Positions 17,037 to 27,520 of a stretch of DNA of 64,000 bases are shown in pieces. The first letter of the stretch is position 1. Each line of letters starts with the position of its first letter. Position numbers and translations under genes: made by a program. Source of the DNA: Bacteroides sp. M10 (GTDB taxonomy: Bacteria; Bacteroidota; Bacteroidia; Bacteroidales; Bacteroidaceae); contig NZ_CP060488.1 of the NCBI RefSeq assembly GCF_014334015.1, forward strand, positions 3,926,501 through 3,990,500, given 5' to 3'. A model generated the notes under the pieces. It saw nothing but the letters and a program-made list of their open reading frames with translations. It was not told where the DNA came from and did no database searches.

Positions 17037-17804
17037 ATGGAAACCAATTACATCACTTTGACAAAGGAGAATATTGCAAACGAACATATATGCTGTGCTT
17101 TTTCAGATAAGAAATGCAAGGATAGTTATGAACTCAAAAAAGAATGGCTGAAGAAAGAGTTTGATAACGGCTATGTGTTCAGGCGTATTGATGAACGGGC
17201 AAAAGTGTTTATCGAATACGGTCCTGCTGAAAAAGCATGGGTTCCGGTGAATGCTCCCAATTATCTGATGATAAACTGTTTCTGGGTGTCAGGTAAATAT
17301 AAAGGTTGCGGACATGGTAAGGCATTATTGCAGTCTGCCATTGATGATGCAAAATTGCAGGGGAAAGATGGGCTTGTGACAGTGGTGGGCACTTCTAAAT
17401 TTCATTTTATGAGTGACACGAAATGGCTGTTGCGACAAGGTTTCCAAACAATAGAAAAACTCCCTTACGGATTCAGCCTTTTAAGTTTGAAACTAAACCC
17501 GGCTGCTCCTGATCCTTCTTTTAATGATTGCGTGTTGAGCGGTGAGTGTTCGGATAAGGATGGAATAGTCGTTTATTATACCCATCGCTGCCCGTTTACG
17601 GAGTTTCACGTTCGCGGTTCTTTAGTCAGTGCTGCTGCGAGCAAAGATATTCCATTGAGAATAATTGAATTAGAAAGTATGGAACAGGCGCAAAACGCAC
17701 CTACTCCGGCTACTATATTTACTCTTTTTCATAATGGGAAGTTTGTAACAACTGACTTAAGTGTGTGTCTTGAAGGACGATTGAGTAAAGCGTTGGGGCT
17801 GTGA
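17037..17804 (+). CDS. GNAT N-acetyltransferase with C-terminal YoaP-like domain
   Basis: 255 residues. The N-terminal GNAT domain (about 1-150) has the acetyl-CoA-binding motif VSGKYKGCGHGKALLQ. The C-terminal part (about 165-255; VVYYTHRCPFTEFHVRG, with a Cys in a thioredoxin-like position) matches the YoaP-type domain found on such acetyltransferases. Substrate unknown. It stands 55 bp after rlmF and ends 154 bp before the next gene. Confidence 0.75.
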   Translation: METNYITLTKENIANEHICCAFSDKKCKDSYELKKEWLKKEFDNGYVFRRIDERAKVFIEYGPAEKAWVPVNAPNYLMINCFWVSGKYKGCGHGKALLQSAIDDAKLQGKDGLVTVVGTSKFHFMSDTKWLLRQGFQTIEKLPYGFSLLSLKLNPAAPDPSFNDCVLSGECSDKDGIVVYYTHRCPFTEFHVRGSLVSAAASKDIPLRIIELESMEQAQNAPTPATIFTLFHNGKFVTTDLSVCLEGRLSKALGL

Positions 17805-17917
17805 TTCAGATGAATAGCTGACTTGGAACCACGTTACATCTCTAATATGTTTAGCTAATGTTTCTTATTTTTATTTTGCAAATTTAAATTGTGTCTGCAC
17901 GTTCTATGGAAAATACA

Positions 17918-17925
17918 TACCTTTG
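17918..17925 (+). promoter_or_regulatory. -7 box (TACCTTTG) upstream of the TPR/AraC regulator
   Basis: Matches TAnnTTTG, 34 bp before the ATG at 17959. No clear -33 at standard spacing. Confidence 0.5.
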
Positions 17926-17958
17926 GATCATTAATGATTAAACACGATTAAGAGTTTT

Positions 17959-19716
17959 ATGCGTTTTTGGGTATGTATTTTTGTGCTTCTATTTGTACAC
18001 AATCAATTTTCGAGGGCTGATAAAATTATAAATAATGACTCTTTATATACAGAAAAATATATCAGAGATATTTATATATCCAACCCTAAACGTGCTTTAG
18101 AGTTATTGGATGAGGCAGAATCCAGAAGAGCCTTCCCTCTGCGTCTGATTAATGAATTGCGCAGTTTGTCATATCGTAATATGTATATGAATAAACTAGC
18201 TTTTATGTATGCAAGGAAGTCATACTTGCTTGATTCTATCTCTCAAAGAGAACCCAAGCACATGTTGAAGATGACGGTTTATTTAGCTGAACTTTCATCT
18301 TTAATGAGTAAATATAATGAGAGCATGCATTATGCTCTTAGTGGAATTATGCAGGCGCAAAAACTGAAGGACAGAGAGGCGGAAGCCAGATTACTTTTTT
18401 GCATAGGGGAGAATAATTGGAGGTTGTCATTGAAAGATGAGGCGTATAATTATTTTGACCGTACGATTGAATTACTGCGTGGGTCAAAGGATGTGAGAGA
18501 AATGATGCTGCTTTCCTATTATTATGGAGCGGAGATGGGATTTTTAATGACAGATTCCCGTATTGATGAAGCTTTGGCTCTTGCTTATGAACGCGAAAAA
18601 CTTCTTAAAAAATTAGAGAAGGTACCAGAGGTTCCCGAAGGTTACATTGATGGTCAATATAGCTATTTATATGCAAAATTGGCCTATATCTCTTATTTAG
18701 AAAAGAAATATGCGCAAGCAGAAGGATATTATCAAAAATATCTGGCAATGAAAGAATCTCATACTCCGGATGGCAAGATGTATTCGATTCCCTATTTGAT
18801 TCTTTCCAAACAATATGAGAAAGTACTAGACAACAGTAAGGACTTTAAAGAACTGTTGAGGACACAACGAGATACCTTGAACGCTCAATATCTTGCTGTA
18901 CTTAATAAGGAAGTACAAGCATATCTGGGTATGAATCGTTATAAAGAAGCTGCAGAAATACGTGAAACCATCATTGCGATAACGGATAGCATTAACAGTA
19001 ACGACAGGAAAAATGCTGCATTAGAATTGAACGCGATGTACGGTGCTTCCGAAAAAGAAGAATACATCGCCGAGCAAGCCTCACAGCTAAAAATAAGGAA
19101 TGTTTCACTCTGCTTTTTGGCGTGTATTGTAGTGCTGACCCTGTTTATACTTTGGCGTTTGTGGCGTTTCAACCATATAATCGAGTATAAAAACAGGATG
19201 CTTGCCAAACTGATAAACGAAAAATTTGCCAATAAAAAAGATGGTAATCAGTTATTGGAAGTGTACGAGGAACAGGAGGTTTCATCAGAACTGGAACCTG
19301 AATTGATTTCTCCAGAGGAACAGGATGAACTTTTGGACGAAACAGACAAAGAAAGTGGGGAAGAAGAGGAGAACAAGAAAATATTCCAGGAATTAAACCA
19401 TACAGTCGTTCAGAAACAGCTATATCTCTCTCCAGAGCTCTCAAGAGAAGATTTGGCGCAGATTGTACATCTGAATAATGCACGTTTTGCCCGGATGATA
19501 AGAGAATGCACCGGAACTAATTTTAATGGGTACATCAACGGACTGCGTATTAATTATGCAATCAAACTAATGAAAAAATATCCTAACTATACCATACGTG
19601 CTATCGCTGATGAGTCCGGATTTAATAGCGCTCCAATTTTATATAACCTTTTTAAGAAAAAGACAGGAATGACTCCTTATGAATTTAAAAAAGCGCAGGA
19701 CACATTGAGGAATTAA
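17959..19716 (+). CDS. TPR-containing membrane regulator with AraC-type HTH
   Basis: 585 residues. An N-terminal signal-like segment (MRFWVCIFVLLFVHNQF) leads into a periplasmic region of TPR-like helices (about 25-375; SKYNESMHYALSGIMQAQKL, KYAQAEGYYQKYLAMKE). A transmembrane helix follows (about 378-400, SLCFLACIVVLTLFILWRLW). An acidic cytoplasmic linker (about 430-470, many Glu/Asp) joins the C-terminal AraC/XylS HTH pair (LSREDLAQIVHLNNARFARM ... IRAIADESGFNSAPILYNLF). This is a known Bacteroidetes architecture of one-protein membrane regulators. The ligand and target genes are unknown; there is no adjacent PUL. Confidence 0.85.
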   Translation: MRFWVCIFVLLFVHNQFSRADKIINNDSLYTEKYIRDIYISNPKRALELLDEAESRRAFPLRLINELRSLSYRNMYMNKLAFMYARKSYLLDSISQREPKHMLKMTVYLAELSSLMSKYNESMHYALSGIMQAQKLKDREAEARLLFCIGENNWRLSLKDEAYNYFDRTIELLRGSKDVREMMLLSYYYGAEMGFLMTDSRIDEALALAYEREKLLKKLEKVPEVPEGYIDGQYSYLYAKLAYISYLEKKYAQAEGYYQKYLAMKESHTPDGKMYSIPYLILSKQYEKVLDNSKDFKELLRTQRDTLNAQYLAVLNKEVQAYLGMNRYKEAAEIRETIIAITDSINSNDRKNAALELNAMYGASEKEEYIAEQASQLKIRNVSLCFLACIVVLTLFILWRLWRFNHIIEYKNRMLAKLINEKFANKKDGNQLLEVYEEQEVSSELEPELISPEEQDELLDETDKESGEEEENKKIFQELNHTVVQKQLYLSPELSREDLAQIVHLNNARFARMIRECTGTNFNGYINGLRINYAIKLMKKYPNYTIRAIADESGFNSAPILYNLFKKKTGMTPYEFKKAQDTLRN

Positions 19717-19774
19717 ATAGTTCTACTAAACAATTTTCGTTTTTCCCGGTTTATCTATTGATAACTAAATATTA

Positions 19775-20143
19775 ATGGAAATGATACAGGTAAGGATAAA
19801 GAGGGTTTACGAAGATTTTTCAGAAACAGATGGATACCGGGTGTTGGTAGATAAATTATGGCCACGCGGAATGAAGAAAGAATGGTTGAAATACGATTAT
19901 TGGGCAAAAGACATAACACCATCCCCTACATTACGTAAATGGTTTCATGAAGATATTCCCGGACATTGGGGAGATTTCGTCACGCAGTATCAAAAAGAGC
20001 TGGATGCTTCTCCTGCAATGACTGATTTTCTAATTCTTATCAAGCCCCATCCTGTGGTCACTTTACTTTATGCTTCTAAAGAACCTGTGTATAATCATGC
20101 CCGAATCCTTCGCGATTATCTGGAAATGCGTCTGAAAGAGTGA
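19775..20143 (+). CDS. DUF488 family protein (YeaO-like)
   Basis: 122 residues. Signature motifs: YRVLVDKLWPRGMKKEWLKY near the N-terminus, LRKWFHEDIPGHW in the middle and VTLLYASKEPVYNHARIL at the end. This small cytosolic protein is widespread in bacteria and of unknown function. Complete length for the family. It sits alone between the AraC regulator and the menaquinone operon. Confidence 0.85.
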   Translation: MEMIQVRIKRVYEDFSETDGYRVLVDKLWPRGMKKEWLKYDYWAKDITPSPTLRKWFHEDIPGHWGDFVTQYQKELDASPAMTDFLILIKPHPVVTLLYASKEPVYNHARILRDYLEMRLKE

Positions 20144-20171
20144 AATTAAAGTAATTTTTATCTGTTTACGC

Positions 20172-20202
20172 TTTCTGTCGTTCACTCAATTTCCTACCTT
20201 TG
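20172..20202 (+). promoter_or_regulatory. Promoter of the menaquinone operon
   Basis: -7 TACCTTTG at 20195-20202 and a near-consensus -33 TTTC at 20172-20175, 19 bp apart. Transcription would start near 20209, 19 bp before the ATG of the HAD-hotdog gene. Confidence 0.6.
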
Positions 20203-20227
20203 TAATCTAAATCAAAATCGTGTAATC

Positions 20228-21460
20228 ATGAAGTATAAATTATTAGTTCTTGATGTAGACGGAACGCTCCTCAATGATGCGAAAGAAATTAGCAAACGTA
20301 CATTGGCCGCTTTGTTGAAAGTTCAACAAATGGGAGTGCGTATCGTATTGGCATCCGGCAGACCGACTTATGGCTTAATGCCACTGGCTAAGATGCTCGA
20401 ACTTGGAAACTATGGAGGTTTTATTCTTTCCTATAATGGCTGTCAGATTATCAATGCGCAAAATGGCGAGATTCTGTTTGAACGCAGGATCAATCCCGAA
20501 ATGTTGCCTTATCTGGAAAAGAAAGCCCGCAAAAATGGCTTTGCTATATTTACTTATCATGATGATACGATCATAACGGATTCTCCAGAAAATGAACATA
20601 TCCAAAACGAAGCCCGGTTGAATAACCTGCAAATAATCAAGGAAGAAGAATTTTCTGCAGCCGTCGACTTTGCTCCTTGCAAATGTATGCTGGTCAGCGA
20701 CGACGAAGAAGCGCTGGTGGGACTGGAAGATCATTGGAAAAGAAGACTGAATGGAGCGTTGGACGTATTTCGTTCGGAACCTTATTTTCTGGAAGTAGTT
20801 CCTTGCTCCATTGATAAAGCCAATTCTCTGGGAGCTTTGCTGGAAGTATTGAATGTGAAGCGTGATGAAGTGATTGCTATTGGAGACGGTGTGTGTGATG
20901 TGACAATGATTCAACTGGCAGGACTAGGAGTAGCTATGGGACATTCACAAGATTCCGTGAAAGTTTGTGCCGATTATGTGACAGCTTCCAATGAGGAAGA
21001 CGGAGTGGCTGTTGCGGTAGAAAAGGCTATCATTGCCGAAGTGCGTGCAGCCGAAATCCCCCTTGACCAACTGAATGCACAGGCCCGCCATGCACTGATG
21101 GGAAACCTGGGTATTCAATATACGTATGCCGATGAAGACCGTGTGGAAGCAACCATGCCGGTAGACCATCGTACCCGCCAGCCTTTTGGCATTTTACATG
21201 GCGGAGCCACTCTTGCACTGGCAGAAACTGTTGCCGGACTCGGCTCGATGATTCTTTGCCAACCGGATGAGATTATTGTTGGAATGCAGGTTAGTGGCAA
21301 TCATATATCCTCCGCACATGAAGGAGACACAGTGCGTGCGGTGGGAACAATCGTACATAAGGGACGCTCATCCCATGTATGGAATGTAGACGTGTTTACT
21401 TCAACGAATAAACTGGTGTCTTCCATACGCGTAGTCAACAGTGTGATGAAAAAGAGATGA
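20228..21460 (+). CDS. Fusion of Cof-type HAD hydrolase and hotdog thioesterase (MenI-like)
   Basis: 410 residues. Residues 1-270 form a HAD-IIB (Cof) hydrolase: DxD motif LLVLDVDGTLL, the Thr/Ser strand VLASGRP, Lys around APCKCML, and the acidic motif IAIGDGVCDVTMI. Residues about 280-410 form a PaaI/hotdog thioesterase: FGILHGGATLALAETVAGLG then GRSSHVWNVDVF. In menaquinone synthesis a hotdog thioesterase hydrolyses 1,4-dihydroxy-2-naphthoyl-CoA, and this gene leads an operon of menF-D-B-C-E, so that role is inferred for the C-terminal half. The role of the HAD half is unknown. The stop overlaps the menF start by 4 bp (ATGA), which indicates translational coupling. Confidence 0.88.
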   Translation: MKYKLLVLDVDGTLLNDAKEISKRTLAALLKVQQMGVRIVLASGRPTYGLMPLAKMLELGNYGGFILSYNGCQIINAQNGEILFERRINPEMLPYLEKKARKNGFAIFTYHDDTIITDSPENEHIQNEARLNNLQIIKEEEFSAAVDFAPCKCMLVSDDEEALVGLEDHWKRRLNGALDVFRSEPYFLEVVPCSIDKANSLGALLEVLNVKRDEVIAIGDGVCDVTMIQLAGLGVAMGHSQDSVKVCADYVTASNEEDGVAVAVEKAIIAEVRAAEIPLDQLNAQARHALMGNLGIQYTYADEDRVEATMPVDHRTRQPFGILHGGATLALAETVAGLGSMILCQPDEIIVGMQVSGNHISSAHEGDTVRAVGTIVHKGRSSHVWNVDVFTSTNKLVSSIRVVNSVMKKR

Positions 21461-22572
21461 CCGACGAAGAAATAAGTAATTTGACAACTATTGATGCATT
21501 TATTCAGCGGAAGCAGCCGTTTGCTGTTTACCGTATTCCCGGGGAGAAAGTTCCCCGTCTGTTGACACAGGCGGAAGGAGCGGTACGGCTGATATACGAT
21601 CTGAAAGAACTGAATGGACAGAGAGGATTTGTCATCGCTCCGTTTCAGGTGAGTGAGATGTGTCCTGTCGTATTGATTCAACCCGATCAGTGGGGGCAAC
21701 CTTTGCCGATTGACAATGATACGGCAGAAGAACGGGAAGTCGCTTTGCGGATGCAAGGACAAGAATCGTTCCTGACTTCTTCTACGGAGGAATATGCCAC
21801 CTGCTTTCATACCTTTATAAATGCTTTGCGTGATAATACTTTTGATAAATTAGTACTTTCACGTCATCTTACTATTGATAAAGTATCTGGTTTTTCTCCT
21901 TTATCCATATTTCGTGCAGCGTGCAGGCGTTATATTCATTCATATATATACTTGTGCTACACTCCGCAGACAGGTATCTGGCTGGGAAGCACTCCTGAAA
22001 TCATTTTATCGGGTGAAAAAGATGAATGGAATACGGTAGCGTTGGCCGGGACACAGCCTTTGCAAGATGGTAAACTGCCCCAAATATGGGATGAAAAGAA
22101 TCGGAAAGAGCAGGCCTATGTAGCTTCTTACATTCGTCGCCAACTCCTTTCGTTGGGTATTCATTCTACGGAGAACGGGCCTTATCCGGCTTATGCAGGT
22201 GCTTTGTCACATTTGAAAACAGATTTCCGGTTTTCTTTGAAAGATAACAAAGATTTGGGAGATCTCTTGAAAGTGTTGCACCCAACGCCTGCTGTATGCG
22301 GTTTACCGAAAGAAGAAGCCTATCGGTTTATATTGCAGAACGAAGGTTACGACCGTCGCTATTATTCCGGCTTTATCGGTTGGCTGGACCCGGAAGGGCG
22401 AACTGACATCTATGTGAATCTGCGCTGTATGCATATTGAAGATGAACAACTGACTCTTTATGCCGGCGGTGGACTACTGGCTTCTTCGGAATTGAATGAC
22501 GAATGGCTGGAAACGGAAAAGAAGTTGCAAACCATCAAACGGCTTATTGCAACGCCTCCTTTAAAATCATAA
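21457..22572 (+). CDS. menF: Isochorismate synthase MenF
   Basis: 371 residues. Chorismate-binding enzyme fold: [57 protein letters not shown] and [13 protein letters not shown], all motifs of the isochorismate synthase/anthranilate synthase I family. It converts chorismate to isochorismate, the first committed step to menaquinone. The ATG overlaps the stop of the preceding gene (ATGA) and the gene is followed after 19 bp by menD. Isochorismate for a siderophore is an alternative in other genomes, but the operon here fixes the role. Confidence 0.93.
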   Translation: MTDEEISNLTTIDAFIQRKQPFAVYRIPGEKVPRLLTQAEGAVRLIYDLKELNGQRGFVIAPFQVSEMCPVVLIQPDQWGQPLPIDNDTAEEREVALRMQGQESFLTSSTEEYATCFHTFINALRDNTFDKLVLSRHLTIDKVSGFSPLSIFRAACRRYIHSYIYLCYTPQTGIWLGSTPEIILSGEKDEWNTVALAGTQPLQDGKLPQIWDEKNRKEQAYVASYIRRQLLSLGIHSTENGPYPAYAGALSHLKTDFRFSLKDNKDLGDLLKVLHPTPAVCGLPKEEAYRFILQNEGYDRRYYSGFIGWLDPEGRTDIYVNLRCMHIEDEQLTLYAGGGLLASSELNDEWLETEKKLQTIKRLIATPPLKS

Positions 22573-22591
22573 ACTACTAATAATTATCATC

Positions 22592-24259
22592 ATGTATACA
22601 GACAAGAAGAACATACTCCAGTTGGTTGCGTTGCTCGAGGCGCACGGGATTACTAAGGTTGTGTTGTGTCCGGGTAGTCGTAATACGCCCATCGTACATA
22701 CTTTGTCTAATCATCCGAACTTCACCTGTTATGCAGTGACGGATGAACGGAGTGCCGGTTATTTTGCTATTGGTCTTGCGTTGAATGGTGGTAAGCCTGC
22801 TGCTGTGTGCTGCACTTCCGGTACTGCATTATTAAATCTTCATCCGGCTGTAGCCGAAGCATTTTATCAGAATGTTCCTTTAGTTGTCATTTCAGCAGAC
22901 CGTCCCGCTGCCTGGATCGGACAGATGGATGGACAAACAGTGCCGCAACCGGGTGTGTTTCAAACGCTGGTCAAGAAGTCGGTCAATCTTCCGGAGATTC
23001 ATACGGAAGAAGATGAATGGTATTGCAATCGTCTGGTGAATGAAGCCTTGTTGGAGACGAATCATCATGGAAAAGGGCCGGTGCATATCAATGTTCCTAT
23101 TTCCGAACCGCTGTTTCAGTTCACGGTAGATACGCTCCCGGAAGTGCGTGTGATAACCCGTTATCAGGGATTGAACGTCTATGACCGTGATTATAATGAT
23201 CTGGTCGACCGGATGAATAAATATCAGAAGCGTATGATTATCATCGGCCAGATGAACCTTATCTACCTGTTTGAAAAAAGATATATCAAGTTATTATATA
23301 AACATTTTGCCTGGTTGACGGAACATATCGGCAATCAGACAGTTCCCGGTATTCCGGTAAAGAATTTCGATGCGGCACTTTATGCTATGCCCGAAGAGAA
23401 GATAGACCAGATGGTGCCCGAATTGCTGATTACTTATGGAGGACATGTGGTTTCTAAACGATTGAAGAAGTTTCTCCGTCAGCATCCGCCTAAAGAGCAT
23501 TGGCACGTATCGCCGGAGGGTGAGATTGTCGATCTATACGGCTCATTGACTACAGTGATCGAGATGGACCCGTTTGAATTTCTGGAGAAGATCGCCAGTC
23601 TGCTGGATAACCGGACTCCTGACTATCCCCGTGTATGGGAGAATTATTGTAAGATTATCCCCGAACCGGATTTTGCCTATTCGGAGATGTTGGCTGTCGG
23701 TACATTATTGAAAGCCTTGCCGGAGTCCTGTGCATTGCATCTGGCAAATAGTTCGGTAGTTCGTTATGCACAACTATATTCGATTCCTTCCACGATTGAA
23801 GTTTGTTGCAATCGGGGAACGAGTGGTATTGAAGGATCGTTGTCTACCGCTGTCGGTTATGCGGCAGCTTCCGACAAACTGAATTTTATAGCTATCGGAG
23901 ATCTAAGTTTCTTCTATGATATGAATGCGTTGTGGAATATCAACGTCCGTTCCAACCTGCGTATCCTTTTATTAAATAACGGAGGAGGAGAGATTTTCCA
24001 TACTTTACCGGGATTGGATATGTCGGGTACCTCACATAAATTTATTGCAGCAGTTCATAAAACGTCAGCCAAAGGCTGGGCAGAGGAACGTGGCTTCCTT
24101 TATCTACAAGCGCAAAATGATGAAGAGCTGGCTGAAGCAATGAAGACTTTCACCCAGCCGGAAACTATGGAACAACCTGTGCTCTTGGAAGTGTTTACCA
24201 ACAAAAACAAGGATGCACGTATGTTGAAGAATTATTATCATCAATTAAAACAAAAATAA
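22592..24259 (+). CDS. menD: SEPHCHC synthase MenD
   Basis: 555 residues. Thiamine-diphosphate enzyme with an N-terminal pyrimidine-binding domain ([47 protein letters not shown]) and a C-terminal TPP domain ([16 protein letters not shown], then [11 protein letters not shown]). It joins 2-oxoglutarate and isochorismate to give SEPHCHC. Full length. It is third in the operon; menB follows after 3 bp. Confidence 0.95.
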   Translation: MYTDKKNILQLVALLEAHGITKVVLCPGSRNTPIVHTLSNHPNFTCYAVTDERSAGYFAIGLALNGGKPAAVCCTSGTALLNLHPAVAEAFYQNVPLVVISADRPAAWIGQMDGQTVPQPGVFQTLVKKSVNLPEIHTEEDEWYCNRLVNEALLETNHHGKGPVHINVPISEPLFQFTVDTLPEVRVITRYQGLNVYDRDYNDLVDRMNKYQKRMIIIGQMNLIYLFEKRYIKLLYKHFAWLTEHIGNQTVPGIPVKNFDAALYAMPEEKIDQMVPELLITYGGHVVSKRLKKFLRQHPPKEHWHVSPEGEIVDLYGSLTTVIEMDPFEFLEKIASLLDNRTPDYPRVWENYCKIIPEPDFAYSEMLAVGTLLKALPESCALHLANSSVVRYAQLYSIPSTIEVCCNRGTSGIEGSLSTAVGYAAASDKLNFIAIGDLSFFYDMNALWNINVRSNLRILLLNNGGGEIFHTLPGLDMSGTSHKFIAAVHKTSAKGWAEERGFLYLQAQNDEELAEAMKTFTQPETMEQPVLLEVFTNKNKDARMLKNYYHQLKQK

Positions 24260-24262
24260 ATT

Positions 24263-25087
24263 ATGCCAACACAAAGAGAGTGGACAACCATCAGAGAATA
24301 CGACGATATTCTTTTTGATTATTATAATGGAATTGCCCGTATCACAATCAACCGTGAACGTTATCGGAATGCATTTACCCCGACTACCACTGCCGAAATG
24401 AGTGATGCATTGCGCATTTGCCGTGAAGAAGCGGATATTGATGTGATTGTAATTACTGGAGCCGGTGATAAGGCATTCTGTTCGGGAGGCGACCAGAATG
24501 TGAAAGGACGTGGCGGATATATCGGGAAAGACGGTGTGCCTCGTTTGAGCGTATTGGATGTACAAAAGCAAATCCGTAGTATTCCGAAACCTGTGATTGC
24601 TGCCGTGAACGGCTTTGCCATTGGTGGCGGACACGTGCTCCACGTGGTATGCGATTTATCCATTGCTTCGGAAAATGCTATTTTCGGTCAGACAGGTCCT
24701 CGCGTGGGTAGCTTTGATGCCGGATTCGGTGCATCTTATCTGGCACGTGTGGTAGGACAGAAGAAAGCACGTGAAATTTGGTTCCTTTGCCGGAAGTATA
24801 ATGCACAGGAAGCATTGGATATGGGATTAGTGAATAAGGTAGTACCTTTGGAACAGCTGGAAGATGAATACGTGCAATGGGCGGAAGAAATGATGTTACT
24901 TAGTCCGTTGGCTTTGCGCATGATTAAAGCGGGATTGAATGCCGAATTGGACGGTCAGGCAGGTATTCAGGAGTTGGCAGGTGACGCAACATTACTTTAT
25001 TACCTGACGGATGAAGCACAGGAAGGAAAGAATGCATTTCTGGAAAAACGTAAACCGAACTTCAAACAATATCCGAAATTCCCTTAA
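24263..25087 (+). CDS. menB: 1,4-dihydroxy-2-naphthoyl-CoA synthase MenB
   Basis: 274 residues. Crotonase fold with [15 protein letters not shown], the oxyanion-hole/active-site segment [15 protein letters not shown] and [13 protein letters not shown], then [16 protein letters not shown], which is specific to MenB. It closes the ring of o-succinylbenzoyl-CoA to DHNA-CoA. The C-terminus [13 protein letters not shown] is also typical. The start is 3 bp after the menD stop. Confidence 0.95.
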   Translation: MPTQREWTTIREYDDILFDYYNGIARITINRERYRNAFTPTTTAEMSDALRICREEADIDVIVITGAGDKAFCSGGDQNVKGRGGYIGKDGVPRLSVLDVQKQIRSIPKPVIAAVNGFAIGGGHVLHVVCDLSIASENAIFGQTGPRVGSFDAGFGASYLARVVGQKKAREIWFLCRKYNAQEALDMGLVNKVVPLEQLEDEYVQWAEEMMLLSPLALRMIKAGLNAELDGQAGIQELAGDATLLYYLTDEAQEGKNAFLEKRKPNFKQYPKFP

Positions 25088-25147
25088 AATAATAGGCTAA
25101 TGAAAGACTGATTGTGCAGTAATTAGCAGATTGAAAAGATATTCATT

Positions 25148-26173
25148 ATGGATTGTAAGATAGATATTATTCCCCGGTTGCTTCATTTCAAGCAACCCGC
25201 GGGAACTTCCCGGGGAACATATACTACACGAAAAGTCTGGTATCTTCACTTTACTTCTCCTGATTTTCCGGGTAGAGTGGGAATTGGAGAGTGCGCGCCT
25301 TTGCCTGCATTAAGTTGTGATGATCTCCCTGATTATGAGGATATATTAATAAGAACTTGCCGGCAAGTAGAGGAAGAACAGGGAAAATTGGATAAGGATG
25401 GTCTATGCAAGTATCCTTCCATCTTATTTGGCTTGGAAACGGCTATCTGGCATTTCTTTGCAGGGAGTTGGGCTTTGTCCGATACGGCTTTTTCACGTGG
25501 AGAGGTAGGGATTCCAATCAACGGCCTGATCTGGATGGGAGATTTTGAAAATATGTTATCCCAGATCGAGAAAAAGATGGAAGCCGGATTCCGTTGCGTC
25601 AAACTAAAGATTGGTGCTATCGACTTTGAAAAAGAATTGGCGTTGTTACGTCATATTCGTACCCATTTCTCTTCTAAAGAAATAGAGTTGCGTGTAGATG
25701 CAAACGGTGCTTTCTCTCCGGGTGATGCAATGGAAAAACTGAAACGTCTGTCAGAATTTGATTTACATTCTATCGAACAGCCGATCCGTGCCGGACAATG
25801 GGAAGAAATGGCCCGGCTCACTTCTGAATCTCCGTTGCCGATAGCATTGGATGAAGAGCTGATAGGATGCAACACGCTGGAAGAAAAAAAGAAACTGCTG
25901 GCAACCATCCGTCCGCAATATATCATCATTAAACCATCTCTCCACGGGGGAATATGTGGAGGGGATGAATGGATTATGGAAGCGGAAAAGCAACATATCG
26001 GTTGGTGGATCACTTCCGCTTTGGAGTCCAACATTGGTTTGAACGCTATCGCCCATTGGTGTGCAACATTCAATAATCCACTACCACAAGGACTGGGAAC
26101 GGGTATGCTCTTTACGGACAATATAGAAGTACCTCTTGAAATCAGAAAAGATTGCCTGTGGTTTTGTAAATGA
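25148..26173 (+). CDS. menC: o-succinylbenzoate synthase MenC
   Basis: 341 residues, enolase superfamily. The active-site Lys motif is FRCVKLKIGA. Metal ligands are seen in LRVDANGAFSP, HSIEQPI and IALDEEL, and a second Lys in YIIIKPSLHGG. It dehydrates SHCHC to o-succinylbenzoate. It is the fifth gene of the operon, 60 bp after menB. The product is the substrate of MenE, encoded next. Confidence 0.93.
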   Translation: MDCKIDIIPRLLHFKQPAGTSRGTYTTRKVWYLHFTSPDFPGRVGIGECAPLPALSCDDLPDYEDILIRTCRQVEEEQGKLDKDGLCKYPSILFGLETAIWHFFAGSWALSDTAFSRGEVGIPINGLIWMGDFENMLSQIEKKMEAGFRCVKLKIGAIDFEKELALLRHIRTHFSSKEIELRVDANGAFSPGDAMEKLKRLSEFDLHSIEQPIRAGQWEEMARLTSESPLPIALDEELIGCNTLEEKKKLLATIRPQYIIIKPSLHGGICGGDEWIMEAEKQHIGWWITSALESNIGLNAIAHWCATFNNPLPQGLGTGMLFTDNIEVPLEIRKDCLWFCK

Positions 26174-26204
26174 TGGTATTTAGTGGTATTTAAAGGATAT
26201 TCTG

Positions 26205-27320
26205 ATGATATTCGATCGACAACAACAGCGCTTGCTACTGGAAGGAAAAGAATACACTTTTGAAGATATAAGCCAACTGATAGCAGGAGGAGCAGAAGCT
26301 CATTCTCCTGCTTATTGGGATTTATATCTTTTCCTGAACGAATGGTTTAATGACTCTCCTGTCATCACGGTTCATACATCGGGTTCCACGGGTACACCTA
26401 AAGAACTGATGGTACGCAAGGATCAAATGATGCAAAGTGCGCGTCTGACTTGTGAATTTCTGAATTTGAAGAAAGGTGAGTCGGCATTATTATGTATGAA
26501 TCTTCGTTATATCGGTGCAATGATGGTGGTTGTACGTTCATTGGTTGCAGGTTTGAATCTGATTGTTCGTCCTGCTTCCGGTCATCCGTTGGCGGATATA
26601 AAAGAATCTTTGAGATTTGTGGCAATGGTCCCATTGCAAGTTTATAACACGTTGCAGGTTCCCGAAGAAAAAGAGCGATTAAAACAAACGGATATTCTGA
26701 TTATAGGAGGCGGAGCCGTTGATGAGGCTCTGGAAACGGAGATAAACCATCTTCCGACTGCCGTTTACTCCACTTATGGCATGACTGAAACCTTGTCGCA
26801 TATTGCCCTTCGTCGTCTGAACGGAGTATCTGCTTCAGAACATTATTATCCATTTCCTTCAGTAAAATTGTCTTTATCCGCAGAGAATACATTAATCATT
26901 GATGCCCCTTTGGTATGTGACGAAACATTGCAGACCAATGACATTGCACGTATCTATCCCGATGGAAGTTTTATAATTCTAGGCAGGAAAGACAATGTGA
27001 TTAACAGTGGAGGAATTAAGATTCAAGCAGAAGAGATGGAGAAGTTACTTCGCCCGTTTATTCCTGTGTCCTTTGTCATTACTTCAGTTCCGGATCAGCG
27101 CTTAGGGCAGGCTGTCACTTTATTATTGGCAGGTCAGCCCGACACAGAAGAAATCGGAAATAAACTACAGGAAATACTGGAACCTTATTATCGTCCCAAG
27201 CATATATTGACAATAGAATCCATTCCGCAAACAGAGAACGGAAAAATTAACCGGGCAGAGTGTCGCATCTTAGCCAAACAAATGTTGATGACGTTTTACC
27301 CTCACACCCTCACACCTTGA
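26205..27320 (+). CDS. menE: o-succinylbenzoate-CoA ligase MenE
   Basis: 371 residues, ANL adenylating enzyme. P-loop VHTSGSTGTPKELMVRKDQM; A5-type motif YSTYGMTETLSHIALRRL; A7/A8 region ILGRKDNVINSGGIKIQAEE; A10 Lys in IPQTENGKINRAE. It activates o-succinylbenzoate to its CoA thioester for MenB. It is shorter than the 450-residue enzymes of some bacteria, because the N-terminal part is compact. The last eight residues (FYPHTLTP) are encoded by an intergenic-type CCCTCACAC repeat, so the natural stop has probably been moved by a repeat insertion. Last gene of the operon. Confidence 0.92.
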   Translation: MIFDRQQQRLLLEGKEYTFEDISQLIAGGAEAHSPAYWDLYLFLNEWFNDSPVITVHTSGSTGTPKELMVRKDQMMQSARLTCEFLNLKKGESALLCMNLRYIGAMMVVVRSLVAGLNLIVRPASGHPLADIKESLRFVAMVPLQVYNTLQVPEEKERLKQTDILIIGGGAVDEALETEINHLPTAVYSTYGMTETLSHIALRRLNGVSASEHYYPFPSVKLSLSAENTLIIDAPLVCDETLQTNDIARIYPDGSFIILGRKDNVINSGGIKIQAEEMEKLLRPFIPVSFVITSVPDQRLGQAVTLLLAGQPDTEEIGNKLQEILEPYYRPKHILTIESIPQTENGKINRAECRILAKQMLMTFYPHTLTP

Positions 27321-27405
27321 TTCAATCCCTTTATTCATCGGTGTTTCAAGTGTGAGGGTAGAGGTGAGGACAGGGTGAGGGTAACTTTTTACCCTCACCC
27401 TGTCC
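27297..27405. repeat. Two adjacent CCCTCAC/GTGAGGG inverted repeats after menE
   Basis: First structure: TACCCTCACAC (27297-27307) pairs with GTGTGAGGGTA (27350-27360). Second structure: a perfect 16-bp stem, GGACAGGGTGAGGGTA (27368-27383) with TACCCTCACCCTGTCC (27390-27405) and a 6-base loop containing four T. Both share the CCCTCAC word. The first arm lies inside the menE coding region. This may be a REP-like or terminator-like intergenic repeat, and it probably ends the men transcript. Confidence 0.8.
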
Positions 27406-27475
27406 AGTCTTGTTCCCAGCTAATTTATACTATATTTCCCTATATATCATGCATTGATACTTAGGTATTCTTTTG

Positions 27476-27483
27476 TTAAGCTC
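27476..27483. repeat. IS66 (second copy) target-site duplication, left (TTAAGCTC)
   Basis: Exact 8-bp match to 29854-29861, each directly outside an inverted repeat. Confidence 0.95.
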
Positions 27484-27520
27484 GTAAGCATTCGGTCTCG
27501 TGCGTATTCTCTCCAAACTC

